Positions 1-12,612 are shown, counted from the stretch's first letter. The stretch is 64,000 bases of DNA from Neisseria sp. Marseille-Q6792 (GCF_943181435.1 NZ_OW969598.1:868001-932000); one strand, 5' to 3'. Translations and numbers: made by a program. The notes: a model not told the origin generated them from the sequence alone.

Positions 1-1610
1 TGCCGGGTGTGATTGCGTCCATCGGTATTTTGATGATTATGGTCATCATCATGGCGGTGTTGGCGCTGATTGTGGTGAAAGCACTGGTTCACAGCCCTTG
101 GGGTACGTTTACCATTGCAGCAACTATGCCGATTGCGCTGTTTATGGGTATTTACACCCGCTATATCCGTCCGGGCAAAATCGGCGAGATTTCCATCGTC
201 GGCTTTATCCTGCTGATGCTGGCCGTAATTTACGGCGACAATGTGGCGCAAAGCTCCATCGGTCACTGGTTTGACCTTGACGGCATCCAGCTCACCTGGG
301 CGATTATGATTTACGGTTTCGTGGCTTCCGTATTGCCGGTATGGCTGCTGCTGACTCCGCGCGACTATCTCTCTACCTTCCTGAAAATCGGTACGATTGT
401 CGCACTCGCCATCGGTATCCTCATCGTAGGTCCTGCGCTGCAAATGCCTGCCGTAACCCACTTTATCGACGGTTCCGGCCCTGTATTCTCAGGCGCATTG
501 TTCCCATTCTTGTTCATTACCATCGCCTGCGGTGCGGTTTCGGGCTTCCACGCGCTGATTTCCTCCGGCACTACGCCGAAAATGCTGGAAAACGAAACCC
601 ACGTCCGCATGATCGGTTACGGCGGTATGTTGATGGAAAGTTTCGTAGCCATTATGGCACTTGCCGCTGCCGCATCGCTCGATCCCGGCGTGTACTTCGC
701 CATGAACAGCCCAGCCGCCCTGATCGGTACGGATGCTAATACCGCCGCCGAAGTGATTACCACCAAGCTGCAATTTCCTGTCGATGCGGCAACCCTGTTG
801 CACACCGCTAAGGAAGTGGGCGAAAACACCATCCTTTCCCGTGCAGGCGGTGCACCTACCCTCGCAGTCGGTATGGCGCACATTATGAGCCGCCTGATTC
901 CGGGCGAAGCCATGATGGCGTTCTGGTATCACTTCGCCCTGTTGTTTGAAGCCTTGTTCATCCTGACCGCCGTCGATGCCGGTACGCGCGTCGCACGTTT
1001 TATGATTCAAGACTTGGGCAGCATCTTCTACAAACCTTTCGGCAACACCGACTCCATCCCCGCCAACCTGATTGCGACCTTCTTCGCCGTGGCATTGTGG
1101 GGCTACTTCCTCTACACCGGCGTAACCGACCCGCTGGGCGGCATCAACTCGCTCTGGCCTTTGTTCGGCATCGCCAACCAAATGCTGGCGGGCGTAGCCT
1201 TGATTATGTGCGCCGTGGTGCTGATTAAGATGAAACGCGACCGTTATGTTTGGGTGGCACTCGTTCCCGCCGTCGGCGTACTGTTTGTAACCTGTTACGC
1301 CGGTCTGCAAAAACTGTTCCACAGCGACCCGCGCGTCAGCTTCCTCGCTCATGCCGGCAAATACAGCGACGCATTGGCTAAAAACGAAGTCCTTGCACCC
1401 GCTAAAGACATCGGCGAAATGGCGCAAATCATCTTCAACGACCAAATTAATGCCGGTCTGACCATCCTCTTCTTGTCGGTTGTCGTGATTGTCGCCGCGT
1501 ACGGTTTGCGTACCGCCCTCAAAGCACGCAAAGTCGGCTGGCCGACCGCCAAAGAAATCCCGGCGGTGTACCGCGACGGCAAACAGCCGGAGGCACAAAG
1601 TGAAGCATAA
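1..1610 (+). CDS. cstA: Carbon starvation protein A (peptide/pyruvate permease), 3' part
   Basis: The reading frame is open at the left edge, so the N-terminal part (roughly 150 of about 690 residues in this family) lies outside the window. The visible ~535 residues are a string of hydrophobic helices with the family's conserved Gly/Pro-rich loops, such as CGAVSGFHALISSGTTPK and DPLGGINSLWPLFGIANQ. CstA proteins are inner-membrane permeases tied to peptide or pyruvate uptake under carbon limitation; the substrate here is inferred from the family. The gene overlaps the next small gene by 11 bases, as in the cstA-ybdD pairs of other proteobacteria. No frameshift is seen. Confidence 0.93.
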   Translation, partial: PGVIASIGILMIMVIIMAVLALIVVKALVHSPWGTFTIAATMPIALFMGIYTRYIRPGKIGEISIVGFILLMLAVIYGDNVAQSSIGHWFDLDGIQLTWAIMIYGFVASVLPVWLLLTPRDYLSTFLKIGTIVALAIGILIVGPALQMPAVTHFIDGSGPVFSGALFPFLFITIACGAVSGFHALISSGTTPKMLENETHVRMIGYGGMLMESFVAIMALAAAASLDPGVYFAMNSPAALIGTDANTAAEVITTKLQFPVDAATLLHTAKEVGENTILSRAGGAPTLAVGMAHIMSRLIPGEAMMAFWYHFALLFEALFILTAVDAGTRVARFMIQDLGSIFYKPFGNTDSIPANLIATFFAVALWGYFLYTGVTDPLGGINSLWPLFGIANQMLAGVALIMCAVVLIKMKRDRYVWVALVPAVGVLFVTCYAGLQKLFHSDPRVSFLAHAGKYSDALAKNEVLAPAKDIGEMAQIIFNDQINAGLTILFLSVVVIVAAYGLRTALKARKVGWPTAKEIPAVYRDGKQPEAQSEA

Positions 1611-1794
1611 GCTCGCGTCTTGGTGGAAAACCATCAAGCTGACGGCAAACTTGATGGCAGGCGTGCCCGATTATGAAAACTACGTTGCACAACAACGCAA
1701 ACATAATCCCAACGCCCCCGTGATGACCAAGCTGCAATTTCAAGACTACTGCCGCAAGCGCCGCTGCGGCGCAAACGGCGGACGCTGCTGTTAA
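1600..1794 (+). CDS. YbdD/YjiX-family small protein, CstA partner
   Basis: This gene encodes a 64-residue basic, Cys-ending protein (KRRCGANGGRCC tail) with the DUF466 pattern LxGxPDYxxYVxxxxxxxP. It starts at a GTG inside the end of cstA, preceded by GGAGG six bases upstream. The overlap implies translational coupling. Members of this family sit directly after cstA/btsT-type permeases, and the E. coli homologue has been reported to be needed for pyruvate transport by its permease. Here that role is inferred from the neighbourhood. A longer upstream reading in the same frame exists but lacks a ribosome-binding site. Confidence 0.85.
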   Translation: MKHKLASWWKTIKLTANLMAGVPDYENYVAQQRKHNPNAPVMTKLQFQDYCRKRRCGANGGRCC

Positions 1795-1809
1795 GCCTGC
1801 TTGAAACAA

Positions 1810-1839
1810 ATGCCGTCTGAACGCCACTTCAGACGGCAT
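1810..1839. terminator. DUS inverted-pair terminator after the cstA operon
   Basis: ATGCCGTCTGAA and its reverse complement face each other across 6 bases, giving a 12-bp stem 15 bases after the small gene's stop. This is the usual neisserial arrangement where the uptake signal doubles as an intrinsic terminator. The following ~190 bases up to rluE hold no gene. Confidence 0.85.
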
Positions 1840-2031
1840 TTTATGCTGAAATCCAGCCCCGCAAGCCAAACGATCGCCATATCGGGCAGGTTCGTCCGTC
1901 GGCAAACCGTGTTTTCTCCGCACAAAAATAACCATACGGCACAGTCAGTGTGTTGCCCCTTTCCGCCCCTCTGTTGCCGCCGCCCCGAAAGGCGGATTTG
2001 CAACCCTTAATGAAATGCCGGTAAACAAACC

Positions 2032-2592
2032 ATGAAAAACCTCATCGCCTTCAACAAACCCTATGGCGTTATCTGCCAATTTTCACCGCACGAAAAACAC
2101 AAAAGCCTCAAAGACTTCATCGATCTGCCCAGCTTCTACCCCGCCGGACGGCTCGACACCGACAGCGAGGGGCTGCTTCTGCTGACCGACGACGGCAGAC
2201 TTCAAGCACAAATTACCGACCCCAAATTCAAACACCCCAAAACCTACTGGGCGCAATTGGAGGGCGTACCCGACGAAAACCGATTGGAAAGCCTAAGAAA
2301 AGGGATAGACTTGGGCGATTTCGTTACCCGTCCGGCAACCGTCCGCATCTTGAAACACGGCGAAGCAGATTCGTTATGGGAGCGCATCCCGCCGATACGC
2401 GTCCGCAAAACCGTTCCCGATTTTTGGATTGAAATTACCATTTCTGAGGGCAAAAACCGCCAAGTCAGGCGAATGACCGCCAAGGCGGGCTATCCCTGCC
2501 TGCGTCTGATCAGAGTGGCAAGCGGCAGACTGAAACTGTTTGATTTGGATTTGAAACCCGGGGAATGGATATACGCTCCGTTTAAGCCATAA
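2032..2592 (+). CDS. rluE: RluE-type 23S rRNA pseudouridine synthase
   Basis: This 186-residue protein of the RsuA/RluB/E/F family lacks the N-terminal S4 domain, as RluE-type members do. The catalytic motif GRLDTDSEGLLLLTDDG lies at about residues 39-55, with the nucleophilic Asp in RLD; the family C-terminal motif GKNRQVRRMTAKAG is near residue 145. In E. coli RluE makes pseudouridine 2457 in 23S rRNA, and the same target is inferred here. It is slightly shorter than the E. coli protein (about 217 residues). The start ATG follows a weak ribosome-binding site. It appears to be a single-gene unit. Confidence 0.88.
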   Translation: MKNLIAFNKPYGVICQFSPHEKHKSLKDFIDLPSFYPAGRLDTDSEGLLLLTDDGRLQAQITDPKFKHPKTYWAQLEGVPDENRLESLRKGIDLGDFVTRPATVRILKHGEADSLWERIPPIRVRKTVPDFWIEITISEGKNRQVRRMTAKAGYPCLRLIRVASGRLKLFDLDLKPGEWIYAPFKP

Positions 2593-2816
2593 AGCCGCAC
2601 TGCCCTGCCATTATCCTTTTGCCCCTGCCACTTACCGCTTAACGCTTAAAACAATTAGTAAAGCAAGGGCTTATTCTAATTATCTAAGACGGCCTCAAAT
2701 TTTTTACCGATTGAAACATCTTTAATCACGATGAGCTACAAATTTTAAAAGCAGAAATGGTTTTCTCCATCGGGAGGATTAAAAATATGCTGTCCGAACG
2801 TTCAGACGGCAGACAA

Positions 2817-2847
2817 AACGGCACTGCCCGATAAAGGCAGTGCCGTT
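2817..2847 (-). terminator. Intrinsic terminator of lysC
   Basis: AACGGCACTGCC and GGCAGTGCCGTT form a perfect 12-bp stem with a 7-base loop, just beyond the lysC stop codon on the minus strand. A partial uptake sequence (TTCAGACGGCAG) lies next to it at 2801. The rest of 2593-2816 shows no gene. Confidence 0.8.
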
Positions 2848-2869
2848 GTCCGTTTCAAACCGTAAAACA

Positions 2870-4087
2870 TCAGCCCAAATCAAAGGCTTTATGCAATACC
2901 CTGGTTGCCAGTTCCATGTATTTTTCATCAATCAATACGGAAACTTTGATTTCGGAGGTTGAAATCATTTGGATGTTGATGCCCTCTTCGGCGAGCGTGC
3001 GGAAGATTTTGGCGGCTACGCCGACGTGCGAACGCATACCCAAACCGACTGCGGAGACTTTGCACACGGTGTCGTCGCCGTCGATAGAGGCCGCGCCGAT
3101 ACTGTCTTGGCGTTTCGACAGGATTTCCAAAGTCTGTTTGTAATCGCCGCGCGGTACGGTAAAGGAAAAATCGGTTGTGCCTTCGCTGCCGACATTTTGG
3201 ATAATCATATCGACTTCGATGTTGGCATCGGCGACCGCGCCCAAAATCTGATAGGCAACACCGGGTTTGTCGGGTACGCCGCGCACGTTGATACGGGCTT
3301 GATTTTTATCGAATGCGATACCGGTTACGGCGGCTTTTTCCATGTTGTCGTCCTCTTCAAAGGTAATTAAAGTGCCGTTGCCGCCATCTTGCAGGCTGCT
3401 CAGTACGCGCAGGCGCACTTTGTATTTTCCGGCAAATTCTACTGAACGGATTTGCAAAACTTTCGAACCGAGGCTGGCTAGTTCGATCATTTCTTCAAAC
3501 GTTACCGTATCCATGCGGCGCGCTTCGGGTACAACGCGGGGGTCGGTGGTGTAAACGCCGTCTACATCGGTATAGATTTGGCATTCGTCTGCTTTGAGGG
3601 CTGCGGCGAGCGCAACGGCGGAAGTGTCGGAACCGCCGCGTCCGAGCGTGGAAATATCGCCTTCGCTGCTGATGCCTTGGAAGCCGGCAACGATGACGAC
3701 TTTGCCATCGGCGAGGTCGGCACGCATTTTTTCGTCATCAATGCTTTCGATGCGGGCTTTAGTGTGGGCGGTATCGGTTTTGAGGGCGACCTGCCAGCCC
3801 GTGTAGCTTTTGGCATCCACGCCGATGTCTTTCAACGCCATTGCCAAAAGGCCGATGGTTACTTGTTCGCCGGTAGCTAAGACGACGTCCAGCTCGCGCG
3901 GATCGGGATGCTCCTGCATTTCGTGCGCCAACGCAACCAGGCGGTTGGTTTCGCCGCTCATGGCGGATACGACGACGACGATGTCGTGTCCTTCGGCGCG
4001 GGCTTTGGCGACACGTTTAGCCACGTTTTTGATGCGTTCGGGCGAGCCTACGGATGTGCCGCCGTATTTATGTACGATTAACGCCAT
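2870..4087 (-). CDS. lysC: Aspartokinase
   Basis: This 405-residue protein catalyses ATP-dependent phosphorylation of aspartate, the first step to lysine, diaminopimelate, threonine and methionine. The N-terminal kinase domain opens with KYGGTSVGS (residues 7-15). It also carries STLGRGGSDTSAVALA near residue 168 and the phosphate/substrate-binding segment QIYTDVDGVYTTDPR. Two C-terminal ACT regulatory domains follow from about residue 265 (GVPDKPGVAYQILG), implying feedback inhibition by end products. Length and architecture match the single-chain aspartokinases of beta-proteobacteria. It stands alone between DUS and hairpin terminators. Confidence 0.96.
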   Translation of the reverse strand: MALIVHKYGGTSVGSPERIKNVAKRVAKARAEGHDIVVVVSAMSGETNRLVALAHEMQEHPDPRELDVVLATGEQVTIGLLAMALKDIGVDAKSYTGWQVALKTDTAHTKARIESIDDEKMRADLADGKVVIVAGFQGISSEGDISTLGRGGSDTSAVALAAALKADECQIYTDVDGVYTTDPRVVPEARRMDTVTFEEMIELASLGSKVLQIRSVEFAGKYKVRLRVLSSLQDGGNGTLITFEEDDNMEKAAVTGIAFDKNQARINVRGVPDKPGVAYQILGAVADANIEVDMIIQNVGSEGTTDFSFTVPRGDYKQTLEILSKRQDSIGAASIDGDDTVCKVSAVGLGMRSHVGVAAKIFRTLAEEGINIQMISTSEIKVSVLIDEKYMELATRVLHKAFDLG

Positions 4088-4248
4088 GTTTCGTGCTTTC
4101 TTGTGTAGGGTTGGTCGGGCAGCATGGTTTGCTGGAAAAGGGCTTATTATTACTATTTTTTATACAGAGTTCAAGAACGGGCAAAGATTTCTCCGACCCT
4201 TTCCGAAACCTGCCCTGCAAATGCCTGTTGTTTCATATTGCCGACAAA

Positions 4249-4276
4249 ATGCCGTCTGAACGGTTTTCAGACGGCA
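4249..4276 (-). terminator. DUS inverted-pair terminator after rph
   Basis: A pair of inverted uptake sequences with a 4-base loop stands just past the rph stop on the minus strand and about 160 bases upstream of the lysC start. Confidence 0.8.
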
Positions 4277-4288
4277 TACGGACAATAA

Positions 4289-5017
4289 TTAAGCAACGGA
4301 CAATGCATTTTGCTGATATCGCACCAGCTCTCTTATGCCTTGTTCGGCCAATCCGATCAGTTTGCCCAATTCTTCCAAACTGAATGGCGCGCCTTCCGCC
4401 GTTCCCTGTATTTCGATGATTTTTCCCGATGCGGTCATCACGATATTCACATCACTGTCGCAACCGGAGTCTTCGGGATAATCCAAATCCAAAAGCGGCA
4501 CTCCGTTCACTACGCCTGCGGATACGGCGGCAACGGCTTCGCGGATGGGATTTTCGGTCAATATGCCGTCTGAAAGCAATTTTCCGACGGCGATTTGCAA
4601 CGCGACGAACGCACCGGTAATCGAAGCCGTGCGCGTGCCTCCGTCCGCCTGAATCACATCGCAGTCAATCAAAATTTGTCGTTCGCCGAGTTTTTCCATA
4701 TCCACGACCGCGCGCAGCGAACGCCCGATCAAACGTTGGATTTCCTGCGTGCGCCCGGACTGTTTGCCCGCCGAAGCTTCGCGGCGCATACGCGAAGCGG
4801 TGGACGCAGGCAGCATCCCGTATTCCGCCGTTACCCAGCCTTGGTTTTTACCGCGCAAAAACGGTGGGACATTTTCATCCACGGAAGCGGTACAGATAAC
4901 TTTGGTATTACCGCATTCAATAAGACACGAACCGTCCGTATGCGGCAGGAAATGAGGGGTGATTTTGATATCGCGCAGGCTGTCGGCGGCGCGTGAGGTG
5001 CGGATGTAATCAGGCAT
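4289..5017 (-). CDS. rph: Ribonuclease PH
   Basis: This 242-residue phosphorolytic 3'-5' exoribonuclease trims tRNA precursors using inorganic phosphate. It opens with the family signature (RPLRDIKI-like, here [19 protein letters not shown]) and carries the phosphate-binding and RNase PH fold segments [20 protein letters not shown] (residues about 87-106), [19 protein letters not shown] and [19 protein letters not shown]. Full length compared with the family (about 238). An uptake sequence (4563-4574) lies inside the coding region. It is preceded by about 80 bases with a hairpin that terminates the upstream usp gene. Confidence 0.96.
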   Translation of the reverse strand: MPDYIRTSRAADSLRDIKITPHFLPHTDGSCLIECGNTKVICTASVDENVPPFLRGKNQGWVTAEYGMLPASTASRMRREASAGKQSGRTQEIQRLIGRSLRAVVDMEKLGERQILIDCDVIQADGGTRTASITGAFVALQIAVGKLLSDGILTENPIREAVAAVSAGVVNGVPLLDLDYPEDSGCDSDVNIVMTASGKIIEIQGTAEGAPFSLEELGKLIGLAEQGIRELVRYQQNALSVA

Positions 5018-5048
5018 ACTGCCCTCCCGTTAAAAACAGATAAATTAA

Positions 5049-5084
5049 AAAGCCTTAAATATGAAAAATCACATTTAAGGCCTT
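5049..5084 (-). terminator. Intrinsic terminator of the usp gene
   Basis: AAAGCCTTAAAT pairs with ATTTAAGGCCTT across a 12-base loop (one bulge/mismatch), 15 bases past the usp stop on the minus strand. Confidence 0.6.
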
Positions 5085-5098
5085 CAAACTGAAAATTT

Positions 5099-5563
5099 CT
5101 ACGCCTCTTCGGCTTTGCTGCGGATAATCAAAAGCGGCAGGTGGCTTTGGCGCATTACCGTTTCGGCGAAACTGCCCATCAAAAGGTGCATCAGCCCGGT
5201 ACGTCCGTGCGTGCCCAACACCAGCAGGTCGGCACCGTTTTCATCGGCATAATCGACCAAATCCTGCGCCATTTCGCGCGCACCCTTATTGGCAACCAGC
5301 AGGTGTTTGACGGTATTTTCCACACCCAGTTCCCGGGCGGTGCGCTCGGCGGCATCCAAAACCTCGTTGCCTTGTGCAATGGCTGCTGCCTCGTAACTCT
5401 CGTGTTGCAAAAATTCAGGGGCAAGTGCCATATATTCGGCAGGATTGGCAACGTGCACCAAAGTCAAGCGCGCGCTGTTGACTCCTGCAAGTTCGGCGGC
5501 ATGTTTCAGGGCATTGATGGAAGTTTCACTGCCGTCAACGGCAACGACCAGATGTTTGTACAT
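5099..5563 (-). CDS. Universal stress protein (UspA family)
   Basis: This 154-residue cytoplasmic USP-fold protein has the N-terminal strand with nucleotide-contacting Asp (LVVAVDGSETS) and the ATP-binding signature G-x2-G-x9-G-S in GTHGRTGLMHLLMGS near the C terminus, so nucleotide binding is expected. The ATG at 5563 is chosen because AAAGGAG lies 7 bases upstream; a 25-residue basic extension is possible from an upstream ATG but has no ribosome-binding site. Family members support survival under stress; the exact role is unknown. It is divergent from tcdA. Confidence 0.92.
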   Translation of the reverse strand: MYKHLVVAVDGSETSINALKHAAELAGVNSARLTLVHVANPAEYMALAPEFLQHESYEAAAIAQGNEVLDAAERTARELGVENTVKHLLVANKGAREMAQDLVDYADENGADLLVLGTHGRTGLMHLLMGSFAETVMRQSHLPLLIIRSKAEEA

Positions 5564-5779
5564 ATCGTATTCTCCTTTTGCACCGCCTCGCGGTGCCGTC
5601 TTGTCGGATGGGCGCAGGGACAGTTTGCGCCGTTTCATTATAGACCCGCCGTCGGGCTTTATACAACAGCCGAACAGCCTGACTGCTTTCCAGTATAATA
5701 TGCCGCTTCCGTGCAGTCAGGCATTTTTTGCCGGCTTTCGTTCACTTTTTGATTTGACGCAATCTTGCAGGATTCGACC

Positions 5780-6556
5780 ATGTCCGACAACGCTTTGACC
5801 TCTTCGCGACGCTTCGGCGGCATCGCCAGACTCTACGGAGACTCTGCCTTGGCGCACTTTTCACAGGCACACGTCTGCGTGGTCGGCGTGGGCGGTGTCG
5901 GCTCGTGGGCGGTCGAGGCTTTGGCGCGGACGGGCATCGGACGTTTGACTTTGATTGATTTGGACAACGTTGCCGAATCGAATGTCAACCGCCAGCTGCA
6001 CGCCCTGACCGGCGACTTCGGCAAAGCAAAAGTTACCGCCTTGCGCGAACGTATTACACAAATCAATCCGCAATGCGAAGTATTTGAAATTGAAGATTTC
6101 GTTACCGAAGACAATTTGGACGAAATATTCGGCAGAAGCTTCGATTTCGTCATCGACGCGATCGACCAAATGCGCGTCAAAGCGGCAATGGCGGCTTATT
6201 TTGTGAAAAACCGTCAGCCTTTTATCATCAGCGGCGGCGCGGGCGGACAGAAAAACCCCGCCCTGATCCAAACCGCCGACTTAAGCCGCGTAACCCACGA
6301 TCCGCTGCTTGCCAACCTGCGCTACACCTTGCGGAAACGCTACGGCTTCAGCCGCGATACTAAGGAAAAAATGCGCGTGCCCTGCGTGTTCTCAACCGAA
6401 AACATCGTACCGCCTCAATCGGGCGCGGCGTGTTCTGCCGATACCGCACCGCAGGGCTTGTCGTGCGCCGGCTATGGCGCAAGTATGCTCGTTACCGCTT
6501 CGTTCGGACTGTATTGCGCACAGGCGGCGGTGGAACACATCGCAGGCAAAAAATAA
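5780..6556 (+). CDS. tcdA: tRNA threonylcarbamoyladenosine dehydratase (TcdA/CsdL)
   Basis: This 258-residue E1/ThiF-fold enzyme activates t6A37 of tRNA with ATP to form the cyclic derivative ct6A. The Rossmann ATP-binding motif GVGGVGSWAVEALARTGIG lies near residues 37-55, followed by LTLIDLDNVAESNVNRQL and the DAIDQMRVKAAM segment. The PCVFSTENIVPP block typical of the TcdA subgroup separates it from MoeB/ThiF, and there is no rhodanese domain. The ATG at 5780 follows an AGGA sequence; a start five codons upstream is less likely. It ends just before a DUS terminator. Confidence 0.92.
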   Translation: MSDNALTSSRRFGGIARLYGDSALAHFSQAHVCVVGVGGVGSWAVEALARTGIGRLTLIDLDNVAESNVNRQLHALTGDFGKAKVTALRERITQINPQCEVFEIEDFVTEDNLDEIFGRSFDFVIDAIDQMRVKAAMAAYFVKNRQPFIISGGAGGQKNPALIQTADLSRVTHDPLLANLRYTLRKRYGFSRDTKEKMRVPCVFSTENIVPPQSGAACSADTAPQGLSCAGYGASMLVTASFGLYCAQAAVEHIAGKK

Positions 6557-6559
6557 GCA

Positions 6560-6589
6560 ATGCCGTCTGAAACAGGATTCAGACGGCAT
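6560..6589 (+). terminator. DUS inverted-pair terminator after tcdA
   Basis: Inverted uptake sequences begin 3 bases after the tcdA stop, with a short loop. A further single uptake sequence lies at 6703-6714, upstream of scpA. Confidence 0.85.
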
Positions 6590-6800
6590 TTGAACAAACG
6601 CGGCAATCAAGCTGTCGGTTCAGAAAAACCAGCATCAGCACGCCTAAAACCGTATTCACAACCTGCTCCTTTTCAAAACATTTGCATTTAAAAGCCGTTA
6701 TAATGCCGTCTGAACATCTGCCCGACCACCTTATGCGTGAATGCCGGCAGATTGTTTTCTTTTGTAAACTTATATTAAAATCCACTTACCGATTCACGCC

Positions 6801-7646
6801 ATGCCGCCCATCCCTGCCCCATCCGCACCATCCGAGCACACTGTCGCATGGGTATTCGGTCAACCCGTTACCGATTTGCCCCAGGATTTGTTTATTCCGC
6901 CCGATGCATTGAAAGTCGTATTGGGCAGTTTTCAAGGCCCTTTGGATCTGCTGCTGTATCTGATCCGCAAACAGAATATCGACGTACTAGATATTCCGAT
7001 GGTGAAGATTACCGAACAGTATCTGCACTATATTGCCCAAATGGAAGCCTACCAGTTTGATTTGGCGGCAGAATATCTTTTGATGGCGGCAATGCTGATT
7101 GAAATCAAATCGCGCCTGCTACTGCCGCGTACCGAAGCCGTCGAAGACGAAGAAGCCGACCCGCGTGCCGAGCTGGTGCGCCGCCTGTTGGCTTATGAGC
7201 AGATGAAGCTGGCGGCACAAGGGTTGGATGCGCTTCCTCGTGCGGGCCGGGATTTCGCATGGGCATACCTGCCGCTGGAAATTGCGGTCGAAGCCAAGCT
7301 GCCCGAGGTTTACATCGCCGATTTGACGCAGGCATGGTTGGGCATTCTTTCTCGGGCAAAACATACGCGCAGCCACGAAGTGATCAAAGAAACCATCTCC
7401 GTGCGAGCGCAAATGACGGCAATCCTGCGCCGTTTGAACGGACACGGAATATGCAGGTTTCACGACCTGTTCAATCCCGAACAGGGTGCGGCTTACGTGG
7501 TCGTCAACTTCATCGCACTGTTGGAGCTTGCCAAAGAAGGATTGGTCGGAATCGTACAGGAAGACAGTTTCGGAGAAATCCGAATCAGCCTCAATCATGA
7601 AGGGGCGCATTCAGACGGCATGAACGGGACAGAAACACCGGATTGA
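6801..7646 (+). CDS. scpA: Segregation and condensation protein A
   Basis: This 281-residue kleisin subunit of the SMC-ScpAB chromosome condensin has the characteristic N-terminal segment FQGPLDLLLYLIRKQNIDVLDIPM at about residues 44-67 (SMC-head binding) and a helical AAEYLLMAAMLIEIKSRLLLP block. A winged-helix C-terminal region (GICRFHDLFNP) should contact the other SMC head. A Pro-rich 20-residue N-terminal extension precedes the conserved part. No scpB or smc gene is in the window. An uptake sequence overlaps the 3' end (7609-7620). brnQ follows after 17 bases and is probably cotranscribed. Confidence 0.92.
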   Translation: MPPIPAPSAPSEHTVAWVFGQPVTDLPQDLFIPPDALKVVLGSFQGPLDLLLYLIRKQNIDVLDIPMVKITEQYLHYIAQMEAYQFDLAAEYLLMAAMLIEIKSRLLLPRTEAVEDEEADPRAELVRRLLAYEQMKLAAQGLDALPRAGRDFAWAYLPLEIAVEAKLPEVYIADLTQAWLGILSRAKHTRSHEVIKETISVRAQMTAILRRLNGHGICRFHDLFNPEQGAAYVVVNFIALLELAKEGLVGIVQEDSFGEIRISLNHEGAHSDGMNGTETPD

Positions 7647-7663
7647 CCTATTTAAAAAGGAAC

Positions 7664-8989
7664 ATGATGACAAGCAAACAAAACCAGGCCTCATTATGGG
7701 CGGTCGGACTCATGCTGTTTGCCCTGTTTTTCGGCGCAGGCAACCTCATCTATCCCGCGTATCTCGGCCAACAGGCAGGAGAAAACTGGCTGATTTCCAT
7801 GCTCGGCTTCCTATTGACCGGAGCAGGCTTGCCGCTATTGGGCGTAATCGCCATCGGCTACTCGGGTTCCCGTGATGTCGAAGCACTCGCCTCGCGTGTC
7901 GCACCCTGGTACGGCATAGCGTTTGCCGCCTCCCTCTACCTTGCTATCGGCCCGCTGTTTGCCATGCCTCGGACGGCGACGGTTTCCTTTGAAATCGCCG
8001 TTTTACCGCTGATCGGCAATCTTTCCCCGAATATGGCTCAGGCAGTATTCAGCCTGTTTTTTTTCGGGCTGACTTACTGGCTTTCGATGTCTCCGGGCAA
8101 ATTGGTTGACCGCATCGGAAAAATCCTGACGCCCGCACTCCTGCTGACCATCGCCGTATTGGTCGGTTATGCCGCACTCAACCCCATCGGCGCACCGCTT
8201 GCCGCACAAGGCGATTTTGCCCTCCGACCGATGATTAAAGGCATTTTGGAAGGCTACGGCACGATGGACGCCCTCGCCTCACTCGTATTTGCCATTATCG
8301 TTATCGACGCCGTCCGCGCCATGGGTGTCGACAACCGTTCGGACCTGCTGAAAACCACCGCCATATCAGGCCTGATGGCTGCAGGCTGCCTTGCTGCGGT
8401 TTACCTGCTGATAGGCTATATGGGGGCGACCAGTGTGGCGGGAATCGGTTTGCAGGAAAACGGTGCGCTGGTATTGTCGAAATCGGCACAATACTATTTC
8501 GGACTGGGCGGCAACCTGCTGCTGGGCGTTATCGTACTGCTAGCCTGTCTGACCACGGCGGTCGGTCTGGTTACCTCATGCGCCGAATATTTCAACCGCC
8601 TCTGTCCGGGCATTTCCTACAAAACCTTCGTCATCATCAATACGCTGGTTTCCATTGTCTTGGCAAACAAGGGTCTGTCAGCCATCCTGCAGATTTCCGT
8701 CCCCATGCTCATGCTGCTTTATCCGCTGACCATCGTACTCATCCTGCTGACCCTGACCGACAGGCTGTTCGGCGGTAGCCGCATCGTCTATTTCTGCACC
8801 ATGATGCCTGCACTGGCGGTCGGTCTGCTCGATGCATACAAAACCGCCTTCGGTTTCAGCGAAACGGCAGCAAAAGCCATCGACAAAGCCCTTCCCCTAT
8901 ACAGCATAGGACTGGGCTGGATTATTCCCTCTTTAACTTGCTTTGCCTTAGGCTGCCTGCTCAATGCGGCCGTAAGGAAAAAATCCTGA
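7664..8989 (+). CDS. brnQ: Branched-chain amino-acid transport protein BrnQ
   Basis: This 441-residue inner-membrane carrier of the LIVCS family imports leucine, isoleucine and valine by cation coupling. The N-terminal signature LMLFALFFGAGNLIYPAYLG lies in the first helix and the family Pro/Arg element GPLFAMPRTATVSFEIAV near residue 90; about twelve hydrophobic segments follow. The ATG at 7664 is preceded by AAGGA; an in-frame TTG seven codons upstream overlaps scpA and is rejected. It lies 17 bases after scpA and ends at a DUS terminator. Confidence 0.94.
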   Translation: MMTSKQNQASLWAVGLMLFALFFGAGNLIYPAYLGQQAGENWLISMLGFLLTGAGLPLLGVIAIGYSGSRDVEALASRVAPWYGIAFAASLYLAIGPLFAMPRTATVSFEIAVLPLIGNLSPNMAQAVFSLFFFGLTYWLSMSPGKLVDRIGKILTPALLLTIAVLVGYAALNPIGAPLAAQGDFALRPMIKGILEGYGTMDALASLVFAIIVIDAVRAMGVDNRSDLLKTTAISGLMAAGCLAAVYLLIGYMGATSVAGIGLQENGALVLSKSAQYYFGLGGNLLLGVIVLLACLTTAVGLVTSCAEYFNRLCPGISYKTFVIINTLVSIVLANKGLSAILQISVPMLMLLYPLTIVLILLTLTDRLFGGSRIVYFCTMMPALAVGLLDAYKTAFGFSETAAKAIDKALPLYSIGLGWIIPSLTCFALGCLLNAAVRKKS

Positions 8990-8993
8990 AACC

Positions 8994-9022
8994 ATGCCGT
9001 CTGAAAGACCTTCAGACGGCAT
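8994..9022 (+). terminator. DUS inverted-pair terminator after brnQ
   Basis: Inverted uptake sequences start 4 bases past the brnQ stop, with a short loop. Confidence 0.85.
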
Positions 9023-9096
9023 TTTCGGTACACAGGGCAAATGTGATGTGTTCTAATACGTCCTAAGCCGCCACCAGAAACTGGGAGAACCGCCGC

Positions 9097-12115
<3,019 letters not shown>

Positions 12116-12243
12116 AACCGCACCGCCCGATTGCGGACAACAGCCCCGCAATCAACCGGCGGACCATCCTCATCCGAATCTGAAAAAAGCGGCGCGATAC
12201 ACCGTATCCGCCGCCCCTCCCAAAATGCGAAACAGACAAACGC

Positions 12244-12290
<47 letters not shown>

Positions 12291-12529
12291 AAAATTATAA
12301 CCCCCTTCCTGCCGACGCACGCACTTTCCGCGCGGCGCGTTCCCCTTTTCCCGCCCCTCAAACCCGCCTTTTCTTCAGGCAGGGTTTCAGCCCGCCCCCT
12401 TTCCCTGTTTTCCTTTCCCCGACGCGCGCGCGCGACCCCTGCCGCACCGTGCCGCATTTTCGCGCCCGGACGGCATCGGTCTGTCATCCGGTTCTCTGTT
12501 TTACATACCCCTGTTTCAGAAAGAAATGC

Positions 12530-12612
12530 AGATGTTTCAACACACAGGACGACATATAAAGCACCGCCCTATGTGTTGCCCTGATTTGGAAGGGGTTACG
12601 CCTCCCAAATAA
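12530..12612. repeat. Dispersed hairpin repeat, copy A
   Basis: This copy reads TTTCAACACACAGG, a short imperfect hairpin around ACATATAAAG, then CCCTGATTTGGAAGGGGTTACG and CCCAAATAAA. Closely matching copies occur at 34967-35010 (first half only) and 36556-36640. The three copies have the same orientation on the plus strand and lie in front of unrelated genes. It belongs to no repeat family I can name. Confidence 0.75.

Noticed and set aside
489..1637. 382-codon open frame antisense to cstA
   Set aside because: Cys/Gly/His-rich shadow of a membrane-protein gene with no homology pattern.
2787..2834. 15-codon open frame with a strong GGGAGG site
   Set aside because: It runs into the lysC terminator stem and uptake sequence; peptide composition is just that of the DUS, so coding is unlikely although the site is striking.
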